Positions 8,127 through 18,419 of a stretch of DNA of 64,000 nucleotides are shown piece by piece. Position 1 is the stretch's first letter. The number at the start of each line of letters is the position of its first letter. The DNA is from JABFRG01 sp046351415 (lineage in GTDB: Bacteria > Myxococcota_A > Polyangia > Polyangiales > Polyangiaceae), in the NCBI GenBank assembly GCA_046351415.1, contig JAXLYO010000003.1, positions 511,936 to 575,935 on the forward strand, given 5' to 3'. The notes below the pieces were generated by a model. It saw only the letters and a program-made list of their open reading frames with translations. It had not been told where the DNA came from and did not search any database. The translations under genes were made by a program, and so were the position numbers.

Positions 8127-9447
8127 GTCGGCTTTCGTTCGTTCTTCCAACACCCGGCTGCGTGCCATCGCGGGGCTAGCAGGTGTCGTAGGTGGTCTTT
8201 CGCTCGCAGCACTTGCGTTCGCGGGGGGCTGCAGTGACACCACGACAGCGACACCCACCGATGGAGGAGTGACCGGTGACGGGCGCGCGACGACCACGTC
8301 GCTGCCCTGCGACGTCGAGAAGGTCCTCTCGAAGAACTGCCAGAGCTGCCACCAGAGCCCGCCGCTCTTTGGCTCCCCGTTCCCGCTGAAGACGCGCGAG
8401 GACCTCACGGTGCCGGGGCGCATCGACAAGATCATCGCGCGCATCCACGACGATGCGAAGCCAATGCCCCCGCCGCCCGCCGCCCGTCTGTCCGCGGCCG
8501 ACATGGCAACGCTCGAGTCGTGGAAGGCAGCGGGAATGCCTGCCAGCACCGAGGCATGCACGACGCCCGTCAAGCCGACCGATCCGAACAAGTTCGACTG
8601 CACGCCCGACCAACATCTCAAGCCATCGTCGAAGTGGACGATGCCGAAAGACAAGACGAACGCGTACGTGTGCTTTGGCGTCGACATCACAGCCGCGGAG
8701 AAGCGCCACATCATCGGCATTGCGCCGCGCATCGACAACAAGACCATCGTCCATCACGTCTTGCTGCTCGAGGCTCCGAATGCAGAATCAAGCGTTCCGC
8801 ACGAGTGCCCGTCGGGTATGAGCACGACCTGGCGCATGGTCTACGGCTGGGCGCCCGGCGCTGAGGCTCTCGGCGTCCCGAAGGAAGCGGGATTCCCGCT
8901 CGAGGGAACGAAGCACTACGTCATCCAGATGCACTACAACAACGTGAACGCGCTCGAAGGGGAGCAAGACGAGAGCGGCGTGGACTTCTGCACGACGAAG
9001 GAGCTTCGGCCGAACGATGCCGACGTCATCGCCTTCGGCTCGGTGAAGTTCACGATTCCGGCGCAAGCCCAGAACTTCACGCAGACCTGTGACTTCAAGG
9101 TTCCAAACAACCTTCCCGAGATTCACGCATTCGCCGCCATGCCGCACATGCACCAGCTCGGCAAATCGATCGACACGGTGCTCAAGAGTACGAACGGCAG
9201 CACGACCAGCCTGGGCACGATTCCGAAGTGGGACTTCGAGACTCAGTATTGGATTCCGCTCGATGTCCCCGTGAAAACGGGTGACACCGTTCAGACCACC
9301 TGCACGTGGACGAACGGCACCAATTCTCCCGTCAGCTTCGGCGAAAAGACCGAAGACGAAATGTGCTACTCGTTCACGATGTATTATCCACGTATTCCCA
9401 ACCTTGTTTCTTGGCAGTTGCCCGCGGCCGTCGCCAACTGCAAGTAG
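8110..9447 (+). CDS. PHM-type copper type II monooxygenase with cytochrome c motif
   Basis: A lipoprotein-like signal (hydrophobic stretch ending LAALAFAGGC) is followed by a haem-c site CQSCH near residue 77. From about residue 190 there is a copper type II ascorbate-dependent monooxygenase fold. Copper-ligand-like motifs are IVHHVLLLEAP (His-His pair, near 214), HYVIQMHYNN, PHMHQLG (HxH, near 345) and DEMCYSFTMYYP (Met ligand, near 424). These match the peptidylglycine hydroxylating and dopamine beta-hydroxylase cores. The substrate is unknown. Acting outside the cytoplasm, it could take electrons through its own haem. GTG 8110 is the more upstream candidate start and TTG 8125 the alternative; both overlap the efp terminator. 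Confidence 0.85.
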   Translation: MSLRFLSAFVRSSNTRLRAIAGLAGVVGGLSLAALAFAGGCSDTTTATPTDGGVTGDGRATTTSLPCDVEKVLSKNCQSCHQSPPLFGSPFPLKTREDLTVPGRIDKIIARIHDDAKPMPPPPAARLSAADMATLESWKAAGMPASTEACTTPVKPTDPNKFDCTPDQHLKPSSKWTMPKDKTNAYVCFGVDITAAEKRHIIGIAPRIDNKTIVHHVLLLEAPNAESSVPHECPSGMSTTWRMVYGWAPGAEALGVPKEAGFPLEGTKHYVIQMHYNNVNALEGEQDESGVDFCTTKELRPNDADVIAFGSVKFTIPAQAQNFTQTCDFKVPNNLPEIHAFAAMPHMHQLGKSIDTVLKSTNGSTTSLGTIPKWDFETQYWIPLDVPVKTGDTVQTTCTWTNGTNSPVSFGEKTEDEMCYSFTMYYPRIPNLVSWQLPAAVANCK

Positions 9448-9471
9448 AGCTAGTTCGTTCGGAGCTTCCTC

Positions 9472-11301
9472 ATCGAAATCTACGGAAACACAGTAGGGCT
9501 CGCGAAGAGCTCCATTCACGCCCTCGAGCGCATCTATCGCCGTAGGGTACCGTCCTCGAATCTCGTCACGCCGGAGCTCGTGAAGTCTCTCACGCTGGCG
9601 TCGACGGAGACGGGACGCCAGGTAGGAGCGCTCGTCCATCGTTCCGGGCAAATCGACTACGTCATCGTGGGCGATGCGGGGAAGCTCATGTTGCCGGACA
9701 TCGGGCGTTTGCGCGCAGCCGAGGGGCGCTTTCGAGGTGTGCGGCTCGTCCATACCCACATTCGTGGCGAGGCGATTTCTCGCGACGACCTGGTCGACCT
9801 CGTGCGTCTCCGGCTCGATCTCGTGGCGGTGATTCACATGGCCCCGGGGGGCGAGCCTCGGGGCATTTCGTACGCGTACAACGTGCCGACCGATCCCGTT
9901 CACGGTCCGTCGGCGCCCTATCGCGTGGTTCCCATGGTGCCCGTCGCCCAGGTGAGTCTCGACGTCGGCGACCTCATGCGCGACCTCGAAACGGAGTTCG
10001 CGAGGAAGACCGCGGGCCGCGAAGTGGTCGCGAAAGATGGGCGGGCGATTCTCGTCCACGTCGATTGCGAGGGACCGAAGGTCGCCGAACGCCGCGTGAA
10101 CGAACTCCGTGAGCTCGCGCGCACCGCTGGGGTCGAAGTCGTCGACGCCGTCGTGCAAGCGCGCGAACAGGTGGACCCGAAATTCGTACTCGGCAAAGGC
10201 AAGCTCGAGGACGTGGTGCTCCGTGCAGTGGACCTCGACGCGTCGGTCCTCATCTTCGACCACGACCTCTCGCCGAGCCAATCGACGGCCATCTCCAAGT
10301 TTTCCGACTTGAAGATCATCGACCGAAGCCAGCTCATTCTCGACATCTTCGCGCAGCGCGCCGAGAGCAACGATGGCAAGCTGCAAGTCGAGCTCGCGCA
10401 ACTCAAGTACAGCCTTCCGCGCCTTGGTCAGAAGGACGATGCGCTTTCGCGCCTCACGGGAGGCATCGGCGGCAGAGGCCCAGGCGAGACCAAACTCGAA
10501 ATCGGCCGCCGTCGTGCGCGCGAACGCGTCCAACACCTCGAAGAGCGATTGAGGCAGTTGGGTAAACGACGTGTGCAGCGGCGCAGGCGCCGTGAGCGTG
10601 GCGAGGTCCCAACCGTCGCCATCGTCGGGTACACGAACGCCGGCAAGAGCACGCTACTCAACACGATGACGGGCAGCGAGGTCCTCGCCGAGGACAAGCT
10701 GTTCGCCACGCTCGATACGAGATCGCGAACGCTACGCGTGGGGTGGGCCGGCTATGGCGAACGTGAGATCGTCGTAACCGACACGGTCGGCTTCATTCGC
10801 GATTTGCCGAAGGAGCTGTTTGCTGCTTTTCGGGCGACCTTCGAAGAGGCCGCGGACGCAGATGCGATCGTTCAGGTGGTAGACGCGTCCGACGACGCGC
10901 GTGACGATCACATGCGAGCAACGAGCGAGATTCTGGAGGAGCTCGGCCTCTCGGACATTCCTCAAATCTTGGTCTTCAACAAAGTCGAGCTCCTCGACCG
11001 ACTCGAGCGAAGTATCCTCGGACGCAAGTATCCGGGGTCGATCCTCCTCACGGCACGTGAGCGCGAAACGACCCGCGAGCTCGTCGCGAGAATAGCCGAT
11101 ACGCTCCAGGAGCGGTGGGCACTCGCGGCCAAAGGGCCCGATTTGGCTCCGGACACGTTCGACGTGCCGCTGGTCGACGAAGGCGTTCCGGAGTCCCCCG
11201 ACAGTGCTTCGACGCTCGACGCGCTCCTCGAAAGGGCCGGGAAGCGAAAGAAGAAGCCGAAGACGGTGGCACTCACGGCCGGAGGCACGGAAGAGACGTG
11301 A
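9472..11301 (+). CDS. hflX: Ribosome-associated GTPase HflX
   Basis: HflX is a TRAFAC-class GTPase that splits stalled or hibernating 70S ribosomes. The N-terminal HflX domain ends in the Gly-rich GGIGGRGPGETKLE, followed by a basic coiled segment. The G domain has G1 GYTNAGKST (near residue 385), G3 DTVGFI and G4 NKVE. Homology-like sequence continues upstream of the first conventional start (GTG 9580): EIYGNTVGLAKSSIHALERI is in frame from 9475. The frame has no ATG, GTG or TTG between the stop at 9451 and 9580. An ATC at 9472, 7 nt after GGAG (9461-9464), is the best candidate start. The alternative GTG 9580 would give 573 aa. The stop overlaps the next GTG start. Confidence 0.9.
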   Translation: MEIYGNTVGLAKSSIHALERIYRRRVPSSNLVTPELVKSLTLASTETGRQVGALVHRSGQIDYVIVGDAGKLMLPDIGRLRAAEGRFRGVRLVHTHIRGEAISRDDLVDLVRLRLDLVAVIHMAPGGEPRGISYAYNVPTDPVHGPSAPYRVVPMVPVAQVSLDVGDLMRDLETEFARKTAGREVVAKDGRAILVHVDCEGPKVAERRVNELRELARTAGVEVVDAVVQAREQVDPKFVLGKGKLEDVVLRAVDLDASVLIFDHDLSPSQSTAISKFSDLKIIDRSQLILDIFAQRAESNDGKLQVELAQLKYSLPRLGQKDDALSRLTGGIGGRGPGETKLEIGRRRARERVQHLEERLRQLGKRRVQRRRRRERGEVPTVAIVGYTNAGKSTLLNTMTGSEVLAEDKLFATLDTRSRTLRVGWAGYGEREIVVTDTVGFIRDLPKELFAAFRATFEEAADADAIVQVVDASDDARDDHMRATSEILEELGLSDIPQILVFNKVELLDRLERSILGRKYPGSILLTARERETTRELVARIADTLQERWALAAKGPDLAPDTFDVPLVDEGVPESPDSASTLDALLERAGKRKKKPKTVALTAGGTEET

Positions 11302-11638
11302 CGACGAAAGGCCTCGTGCTCGCCGGTAGCGTCCTTCTACTCGCCGGGTGCGCGAGCGCGTTCACGAGCGCAAAGGACGACTTTCGCGGAGGCGACTCTG
11401 CGAGTGCACGCGAACGCCTCGTGGCCATCGAGGGGGAGACGAAGAGCTGGAACGAGAAGGACCGCGCCGAGTACGCGCTGTATCGGGGTCTCGTGCATCT
11501 TTCGCTGGCCGATCGCGATGCGGCACGCCCTTGGCTGGAGCGAGCCGACGCGATGGTTCGTGCATCGCCAGAGGCGCTGAGTCCCGAGAATCGTAGCCGG
11601 TTGCGCGTCGCCCTCGAAACGTCCTACGGTGTAAAGCC

Positions 11639-11642
<4 letters not shown>
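11298..11642 (+). CDS. Small TPR-like lipoprotein
   Basis: A 114-aa predicted lipoprotein. The GTG at 11298 overlaps the hflX stop (GTGA) and gives a compact signal with lipobox LLLAGC, Cys near residue 16. The remainder is helical with a TPR-like pattern (DFRGGDSASARERLVAIEG; YRGLVHLSLADRDAARPWLERAD). Its stop overlaps the ATG of hutU, so hflX, this gene and hutU appear to be translationally coupled. The function is unknown. Confidence 0.75.
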
Positions 11643-13330
<1,688 letters not shown>

Positions 13331-13346
13331 GTTCGCGCGACGCTTT

Positions 13347-13697
13347 TCAGACTGGGTCTGGAAAGTGTGAAACTCCGACGCGTCGCCCGTCGGGGTCACG
13401 GACGTACAGTGTGAAGGGGGTTTCTGCTTCTACGCGAACCCCTGCCTCTTCGAGTTTGGCGGAGAACGCCGCGCGCTCGTTCGGTGCGATGCGGAAGGAC
13501 AAGAAGTCCATCGAGCCTTCCGGAACCGCGGGTTCGCCTTCGAGCGCCGCTTCCACCATCAAGATCGCGTCTCCCGCGGCAAGCCACACGGAGCCGTTCG
13601 GACGCCGCTCGCGCTCTTTGAGTCCCAGGACGTCGCGATAGAAGTGCGTGACTTGTTCGAGTCGTCGCGTCCGCAGTGCGAGATGAGTGATGCGCAT
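13347..13697 (-). CDS. Glyoxalase/VOC superfamily protein
   Basis: A 116-aa single-unit vicinal-oxygen-chelate protein: MRITHLALRTRRLEQVTHFY with a metal-ligand-type His at residue 5, DVLGLKERER, and a C-terminal YVRDPDGRRVGV that is the usual second half of the fold. Such proteins act on lactoylglutathione, antibiotics or aromatic diols, and the sequence does not show which. It converges with hutU, with 16 bp between the stops, and is divergent from the DHH gene across 41 bp. Confidence 0.8.
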   Translation of the reverse strand: MRITHLALRTRRLEQVTHFYRDVLGLKERERRPNGSVWLAAGDAILMVEAALEGEPAVPEGSMDFLSFRIAPNERAAFSAKLEEAGVRVEAETPFTLYVRDPDGRRVGVSHFPDPV

Positions 13698-13738
13698 GGG
13701 GGCAAGGAACCTCGCTCTATGGTAAACCTCTCGGTCCC

Positions 13739-14710
13739 ATGACCCAAGTCGTCGTTGCTACGCACGGACACTGTTTCGACGGCCTCTGCTCCGCCGCGCT
13801 CTTCACGCAGCTCTTGCAGAAGCTCGGCCCCGAACGCAATCTCTCGTTCCGCTACCTTGCCATGGGCTACGGGCCTGGCGAGAACGGGGTTCCGCCTGCG
13901 TTGCTCGATGGCGACGAGAACGCGATCCTCGACTACCGATTCAGCGCGTCCGAGAAACTCACGTGGTATTTCGACCATCATGTGAGCGCATTTCCGACCG
14001 ATGCGGAGCGGGAAGAGTTCGCGCGCCGGAAGGTGCAGGTGCCAAAGCGCGCATTCCACGACGGAACGTACGGCTCGTGCACCAAACTCATCGTCGACGT
14101 AGCCAAGTCCGAGTTCGGCCTGACGTTCGAAGGTATGGACAGGCTCATCTACTGGGCCGACATGATCGATCGCGCTGCGTTTCCGAGTGCACAGATGGCG
14201 GTCGATCGCAAAGAGCCCGTGCTCAAGCTCATGGCCGTCGTCGAGGCGATCGGCAACGCAGAGTTCGTCACGCAAATGGTTCCGCGGCTTGCCAAGCAAG
14301 ACATCGAATCGCTCGCGGCGTCGGAAGACGTGCTCGCGCTCTATGCGCCACTTGCCGCAGAACACGAGGCCTTCATCACGCGCGTCAAGAAGGCCGCCAA
14401 GGAGAACAAGGGCGTCGTTCTGGTGGACCTTGCCGACGAACCGTCCGAGAGTGCAGCGAAGTTCGTTACCTACGCGCTCTACCCGGACAGCGGCTATTCC
14501 GTGATGCTCACGCGGTCCAAGTCGAAGTGCAAGATCTCCGTCGGCTTCAACCCATGGAGCAAGGTCACGCGCACACACAATATCGCGCAAATCTGTGAGC
14601 GCTATGGCGGCGGCGGCCACCCGGTCGTCGGTGCGGTGTCGACGAAGGCGGACGAGGTCGAGCGCGCACGCACGATCGCGAAGGAGATCGCGGCCGAGCT
14701 CAGTTCTTAG
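13739..14710 (+). CDS. DHH-family phosphoesterase
   Basis: A 323-aa protein with DHH/RecJ-like features. THGHCFDGLCSAALF is a variant of the first Asp motif. ILDYRF and WYFDHHVS supply the DHH triad near residue 80. The C-terminal DHHA1 domain ends in GGGGHPVVGAV. The family includes nano-RNases, cyclic-dinucleotide phosphodiesterases and exopolyphosphatases. Without the N-terminal CBS or GGDEF parts of larger members, a small oligonucleotide or nucleotide phosphodiesterase is most likely. Its last 11 bp overlap the convergent lipoprotein gene. Confidence 0.85.
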   Translation: MTQVVVATHGHCFDGLCSAALFTQLLQKLGPERNLSFRYLAMGYGPGENGVPPALLDGDENAILDYRFSASEKLTWYFDHHVSAFPTDAEREEFARRKVQVPKRAFHDGTYGSCTKLIVDVAKSEFGLTFEGMDRLIYWADMIDRAAFPSAQMAVDRKEPVLKLMAVVEAIGNAEFVTQMVPRLAKQDIESLAASEDVLALYAPLAAEHEAFITRVKKAAKENKGVVLVDLADEPSESAAKFVTYALYPDSGYSVMLTRSKSKCKISVGFNPWSKVTRTHNIAQICERYGGGGHPVVGAVSTKADEVERARTIAKEIAAELSS

Positions 14711-15647
14711 GCGCGGGCCCCGCCGGCGGCGCCGAAGTCGGTGCCGGGGCGATGGGCGTTCCACAGTCGACCGGGAGCTCCATCATGCCGGCAGGGCGCG
14801 GTTGCGTGAACACGCCCGGTGGGAGAGGTGGGTTCCAGGTGACCGAGTCGTAGCGGAACAGCACGTCTTCGTCCGACTCGGGCACGTCGAGGTGGATCGT
14901 TCGCGGAAGCTCCGCTTGGCACATCGGGCCACTCACGGGGATAGGCGGTTCGATGCCGTCTTCGTCGACACGAGGACTTGCCATCTTGCCGGGGGCGTGA
15001 CCTTCGAGCTCAGCATCGTAGAGCACGATTCCTTGTTGCCTCACGATGACGCGAAGTAGGCGCAGCCTCTGCGACTCCCACTTCGATTGGAAGTCTTGCG
15101 GGTGCGGAGCGATGTGCAGTTCTTCGTCGGCCCCCTGGCTGCTCGGAATCTTCACCGTGTAGTAGCCAGCGCTGCTCCACGCAATTTGAGCACTACTCTC
15201 CGAGTGTTTGAGCACGGGCGCGTCGCCGCGCAAGAGGTTGACGAGCGCGTGTCCAGGAATCGGTACCGTGGTGAGGCGCGCGATGTTGCAGGCGCTCGCG
15301 GGGCCGACGAAGAAGTTCTTCTCGCGCAGGTCTGCGAGCGCGAACTTGTTTCCGTCGGTCGTGAGGGTTGCCAGCGTGACGCCGAACGGGCTCACCGCGT
15401 CCATGCGCAAGTTCGCCGGGCTCGTTGCGAACAGGAGCAACTCGCCGCGAATGCGGCCCTTCTTGCCGAAATGGTCGATCTTCGCAGAGGCTTGGATGCC
15501 TCGCCCGCACGCTTGCGTTTCGTGGAGTCGCGTGAGCGCGAGGTCCGCGGTCGGAATCTGGAAGGTCGGTGGTGCAACGCTTGGGCAGCCGCAGAGCGCC
15601 GGAAGAAGCGCCGCGATGCCGAGGCGACCGAGGTTCGAACGAAACAT
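14700..15647 (-). CDS. Hypothetical lipoprotein, LolB/DUF4292-like
   Basis: A 315-aa protein with a clear lipoprotein signal (RLGIAALLPALCGC, Cys near residue 20). The N-terminal two-thirds read as an antiparallel beta domain: KIDHFGKKGRIRGELLLFATSPANLRMDAVSPFGVTLATL resembles the LolA/LolB-like convex barrel found in DUF4292 proteins. A Pro/Ala-rich C-terminal tail follows. It may bind lipid or outer-membrane components, but this is inference. It is divergent from the Rsm22-like gene, with 67 bp between the starts. Confidence 0.7.
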   Translation of the reverse strand: MFRSNLGRLGIAALLPALCGCPSVAPPTFQIPTADLALTRLHETQACGRGIQASAKIDHFGKKGRIRGELLLFATSPANLRMDAVSPFGVTLATLTTDGNKFALADLREKNFFVGPASACNIARLTTVPIPGHALVNLLRGDAPVLKHSESSAQIAWSSAGYYTVKIPSSQGADEELHIAPHPQDFQSKWESQRLRLLRVIVRQQGIVLYDAELEGHAPGKMASPRVDEDGIEPPIPVSGPMCQAELPRTIHLDVPESDEDVLFRYDSVTWNPPLPPGVFTQPRPAGMMELPVDCGTPIAPAPTSAPPAGPAPKN

Positions 15648-15714
15648 GGGACGAACGTAGACCAGTCTTCGCCAGGGGCAGAAGAATTTTCACGGATTGT
15701 GCTAAGGGAAACAC

Positions 15715-16893
15715 GTGGAAGGCGGGGCGTCAGCGGCAAAAACGATGAGCGCACTCCCGTCGTCCCTCGAGCTACGAGCGCGCCTCGACAGCATGGCCGT
15801 CAGGCGAGGGTGGCCGGTGTCCTCCGACGTCGCCCGGCTATCGCGTGTCGTGGCGAGCCTCTCTGCGGCCTACAACACGACTGGGCGTTCTGCCCCCGAG
15901 CATTTGCCGGCCCGACTCGGCTTCTGGTTGCCGCGCGACCTCCCGAAAGTGTTCGAGGCGACCCGCGAGCTGCGCAAAGCCGGATTGCTCTCTGCTCCTC
16001 GAACGCGGGTTCGCGTTCTCGACATCGGTGCGGGGCTGGGGGCCTCCACGCTCGGACTCTTGTACGCGCTTCGAGAATCCGGCTGCATGGCGCTCGTTTC
16101 CGCAACGCTCGTGGACGAGGACGCAGCCGCTCTCGCGATCGCGAAAGAGCTGCTGCTCTCCTTTCCGAACGTCGAAGTGCGCACGATGGAAAACGCTCCT
16201 TCTCCGGCCGACTACGGTTCCGGTTTCGATTTCGTCGTACTCAGCCAAGTCTTGTCGGAACTCGATCGCGAGGACGACGAGTCGACCCGTGCAGAGGCAC
16301 ACGCGTCCCTGCTCGGAGCGCTCGGCAAAGAGGCCCTCGCCCCATCTGGTTCGCTCATCGTCGTCGAACCCGCCCTGCGCGACCGGACCCGTCACCTCCA
16401 TCGCGTGCGTGCGGCCGTGCTTGCTCGTGGAACGTTGCACCTGTTCGCGCCGTGTCTCCATACCTCCGCATGTCCGGCGCTCGCGCTCGAGACGGACTGG
16501 TGTCACGAAGATCGCCCCATCGATCTGCCCGAGTATCTCGTCCCGGTTGCCAAGAGCGCCGGGCTGCGCTGGGAGGGGCTCACGTTCTCCTTCTTGGTTC
16601 TTCGTCACGACGAGAAGAATGCGCGAGAGCTGCTGCCCGCAAGCGCGCTTAGCAAGCGCGTCGTGGGGGACGTACGCAAAACGAAAGGCAAGAACGAAGC
16701 GCTTTTGTGTGGTGACCCGCACGAACCGTCCCTCGAGCATCGCCTCCGCTATCAGCGGCTCGATCGCGACGAAACCGAGGCAAATGCCGCGTTCGCAGAG
16801 CTCGAACGAGGCGACCTCGTTTCCATCTCGGGTGACCTCACGAAGCCGGGGCGCATCGGTGCGACGTCTCGCGTCGAAAGGCTCGAGAAGTGA
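15715..16893 (+). CDS. Rsm22-like SAM-dependent methyltransferase
   Basis: A 392-aa protein. The class I SAM-binding motif is VRVLDIGAGLGASTLGLLYAL near residue 100, then LVDEDAAAL and FDFVVLSQVLSELD. The later LFAPCLHTSACPAL and DWCHED match the conserved Cys-rich motifs of the Rsm22 family, linked to mitochondrial small-subunit rRNA maturation and thought to bind a metal or Fe-S cluster. The bacterial target is unknown but is probably ribosomal. GTG 15715 is preceded by AAGGGA; ATG 15745 is an alternative start. The gene overlaps thiE (GTGA). Confidence 0.8.
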   Translation: MEGGASAAKTMSALPSSLELRARLDSMAVRRGWPVSSDVARLSRVVASLSAAYNTTGRSAPEHLPARLGFWLPRDLPKVFEATRELRKAGLLSAPRTRVRVLDIGAGLGASTLGLLYALRESGCMALVSATLVDEDAAALAIAKELLLSFPNVEVRTMENAPSPADYGSGFDFVVLSQVLSELDREDDESTRAEAHASLLGALGKEALAPSGSLIVVEPALRDRTRHLHRVRAAVLARGTLHLFAPCLHTSACPALALETDWCHEDRPIDLPEYLVPVAKSAGLRWEGLTFSFLVLRHDEKNARELLPASALSKRVVGDVRKTKGKNEALLCGDPHEPSLEHRLRYQRLDRDETEANAAFAELERGDLVSISGDLTKPGRIGATSRVERLEK

Positions 16894-17585
16894 GCGTACT
16901 TCGCGGCCTGTATCCCATTGTCGACCTCACGACGCTCGACGCACGGGGAATCTCACCGGAGGCGTATGCCGCCGCACTGCTCCCGAGCGAGCCGTCGCTC
17001 TTGCAGCTCCGTGCGAAGGACGCGAGTGATGAACGGCTCGCTGCGGTCGCGAGCGACATCGCTCGGTTGTGCGAAGGAACGGCGACGCGCTTCGTCCTGA
17101 ATGATCGGCCCGACCTCGCGCTCGAGCTCGGCATCGCTTGGGCTCACATCGGGCAGACGGACTTTCCCGCCGGAGAGGCCCAGCTGCCTCTCCGTTGGTC
17201 GAAGCTGCACATCGGCGTCTCGACCCACACTCCGTCGCAACTGTCGCTGGCGCTCTCTCTCGAGCCAGCATACGTTGCCTTTGGTCCCGTGTTCGATACG
17301 ACGAGCAAACAAACCCCGGATTCCACCGTCGGCTTGGCCGGTCTCCGTGCGGCTGCGGCGCTCGCAGGGAGAAAAGGTGTGCCACTCGTGGCCATCGGAG
17401 GTATCGCTGAGCCGCGGTTGTACGAAGTGGAGCCCCACACGGACATGGTGGCTGTCATCTCCGCACTCGTTCCGGCCGAAGGAGTCGCACCGTTCTCACC
17501 CTCCTTTTTCGCGGAGGTGACGCGTCGTGCCGAATCGTTCCAACGCGCTTTTCGCCGCGTGGCCCGCCGCGAGGAGCCCGCATGA
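16890..17585 (+). CDS. thiE: Thiamine phosphate synthase (ThiE/TenI family)
   Basis: ThiE couples HMP-PP and thiazole phosphate into thiamine phosphate. The 231-aa TIM barrel has LQLRAKD (pyrophosphate/pyrimidine contacts), NDRPDLALELG, AHIGQTDFP, FGPVFDTTSK and the C-terminal phosphate-binding AIGGI. ThiE usually has HLGQ and TxTK at these sites. The variants HIGQ and TTSK leave open a TenI-like aminotransferase or isomerase role, but ThiE is favoured. It starts on the stop of the Rsm22-like gene and ends on the start of the next gene, a strict three-gene coupled unit. No TPP riboswitch is possible inside this overlap. Confidence 0.82.
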   Translation: MSVLRGLYPIVDLTTLDARGISPEAYAAALLPSEPSLLQLRAKDASDERLAAVASDIARLCEGTATRFVLNDRPDLALELGIAWAHIGQTDFPAGEAQLPLRWSKLHIGVSTHTPSQLSLALSLEPAYVAFGPVFDTTSKQTPDSTVGLAGLRAAAALAGRKGVPLVAIGGIAEPRLYEVEPHTDMVAVISALVPAEGVAPFSPSFFAEVTRRAESFQRAFRRVARREEPA

Positions 17586-18280
17586 GCCTTCTCCTGTTCT
17601 CTGCAGTGGGCCTCACTGGCATGGTCGTCGGTCGCGCCGTCGCTCGTTACTATGCGAAGCGGAAGGCTGAGACCACTGGCGCATCCAATGCAGAAGAAGA
17701 GAAGGGCGAGTCCTCAGACGCCCGCGCCCCGAAAGCGGCAGCGAAGAAGAAGCGAGATGTCGCCGCCACCACGCCTGCGTCACCGAGCACTCAGAACGTG
17801 TCCGGGTTCGCTTGTCAGCTTTCGGACGTCGTCATGCTCGGTACTGGCGAAGAAGCGTGGCTCTGCGGTGCAGTGAGTTTTTCCGAAGAGAAGGGCGGAA
17901 AGGGTGCGCAGCTTGCGGTTCTCTTTTCAGGTCCGAACATGTCTGGCGAACGCTTCGTGCTCGCGCGAAAGCATGCAGGCGCCGAAGACCTCTTTTGGCT
18001 TCGCAAGGTCGACGCTCTGCCGCCGTATCCCGGGGCCGAGCCGCCGCACGTCATCGAGCTCGACGGTGTGCGCTTCGACCGAGAGCGCAGGCTTCCGGTG
18101 TACACGGTGCGCCTTGGCGTCGACGCGCCTTCGTTCGATGAGGAAGTCGTGCTTGCCGAGTACCATGCGTCGACGGAGGAACGTTTGTTCGTGGTTACGG
18201 CGAGCTCTCGGTGTCATGCCTATCGCGGCGAACGACTGATGCAAGGCATGTACGACGTCCTTCCTGGCGCCGACCGCTAG
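17582..18280 (+). CDS. Hypothetical membrane-anchored protein
   Basis: A 232-aa protein. An N-terminal hydrophobic segment (LLLFSAVGLTGMVVGRAVARYYAKR) is followed by positive charges, so the rest is probably cytoplasmic with an N-terminal anchor. A charged Ala/Lys/Glu-rich linker covers residues 28-75. The C-terminal beta-rich domain of about 150 residues (ACQLSDVVMLGTGEEAWLCGAVSF; EVVLAEYHAST) vaguely resembles DUF4178-type domains, but I cannot assign it. The ATG overlaps the thiE stop. Confidence 0.65.
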   Translation: MSLLLFSAVGLTGMVVGRAVARYYAKRKAETTGASNAEEEKGESSDARAPKAAAKKKRDVAATTPASPSTQNVSGFACQLSDVVMLGTGEEAWLCGAVSFSEEKGGKGAQLAVLFSGPNMSGERFVLARKHAGAEDLFWLRKVDALPPYPGAEPPHVIELDGVRFDRERRLPVYTVRLGVDAPSFDEEVVLAEYHASTEERLFVVTASSRCHAYRGERLMQGMYDVLPGADR

Positions 18281-18419
18281 CGTGAAGTTTTCCATTCGCG
18301 CCGAAATGCGGTGCTCGCTGGTCTCGCCGCGGGCGTGAACGCGGCTTCACGTGGCGCCGCATCGTCGCGGAAAAGCGCGCGTGTCCCATCGGCACGGGCG
18401 TTGCTCATGCGCGGGCACC

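Noticed and set aside
8788..10536. 582-codon minus-strand open frame
   Set aside because: It lies entirely opposite the copper monooxygenase and hflX, both with family motifs.
15087..16652. 521-codon plus-strand frame overlapping the Rsm22-like gene
   Set aside because: It is out of frame with the real gene and partly antisense to the lipoprotein. It shows no motifs.
16860..16895. TPP riboswitch before thiE
   Set aside because: thiE starts inside the stop codon of the previous gene, so there is no leader, and no TPP-box consensus is seen.
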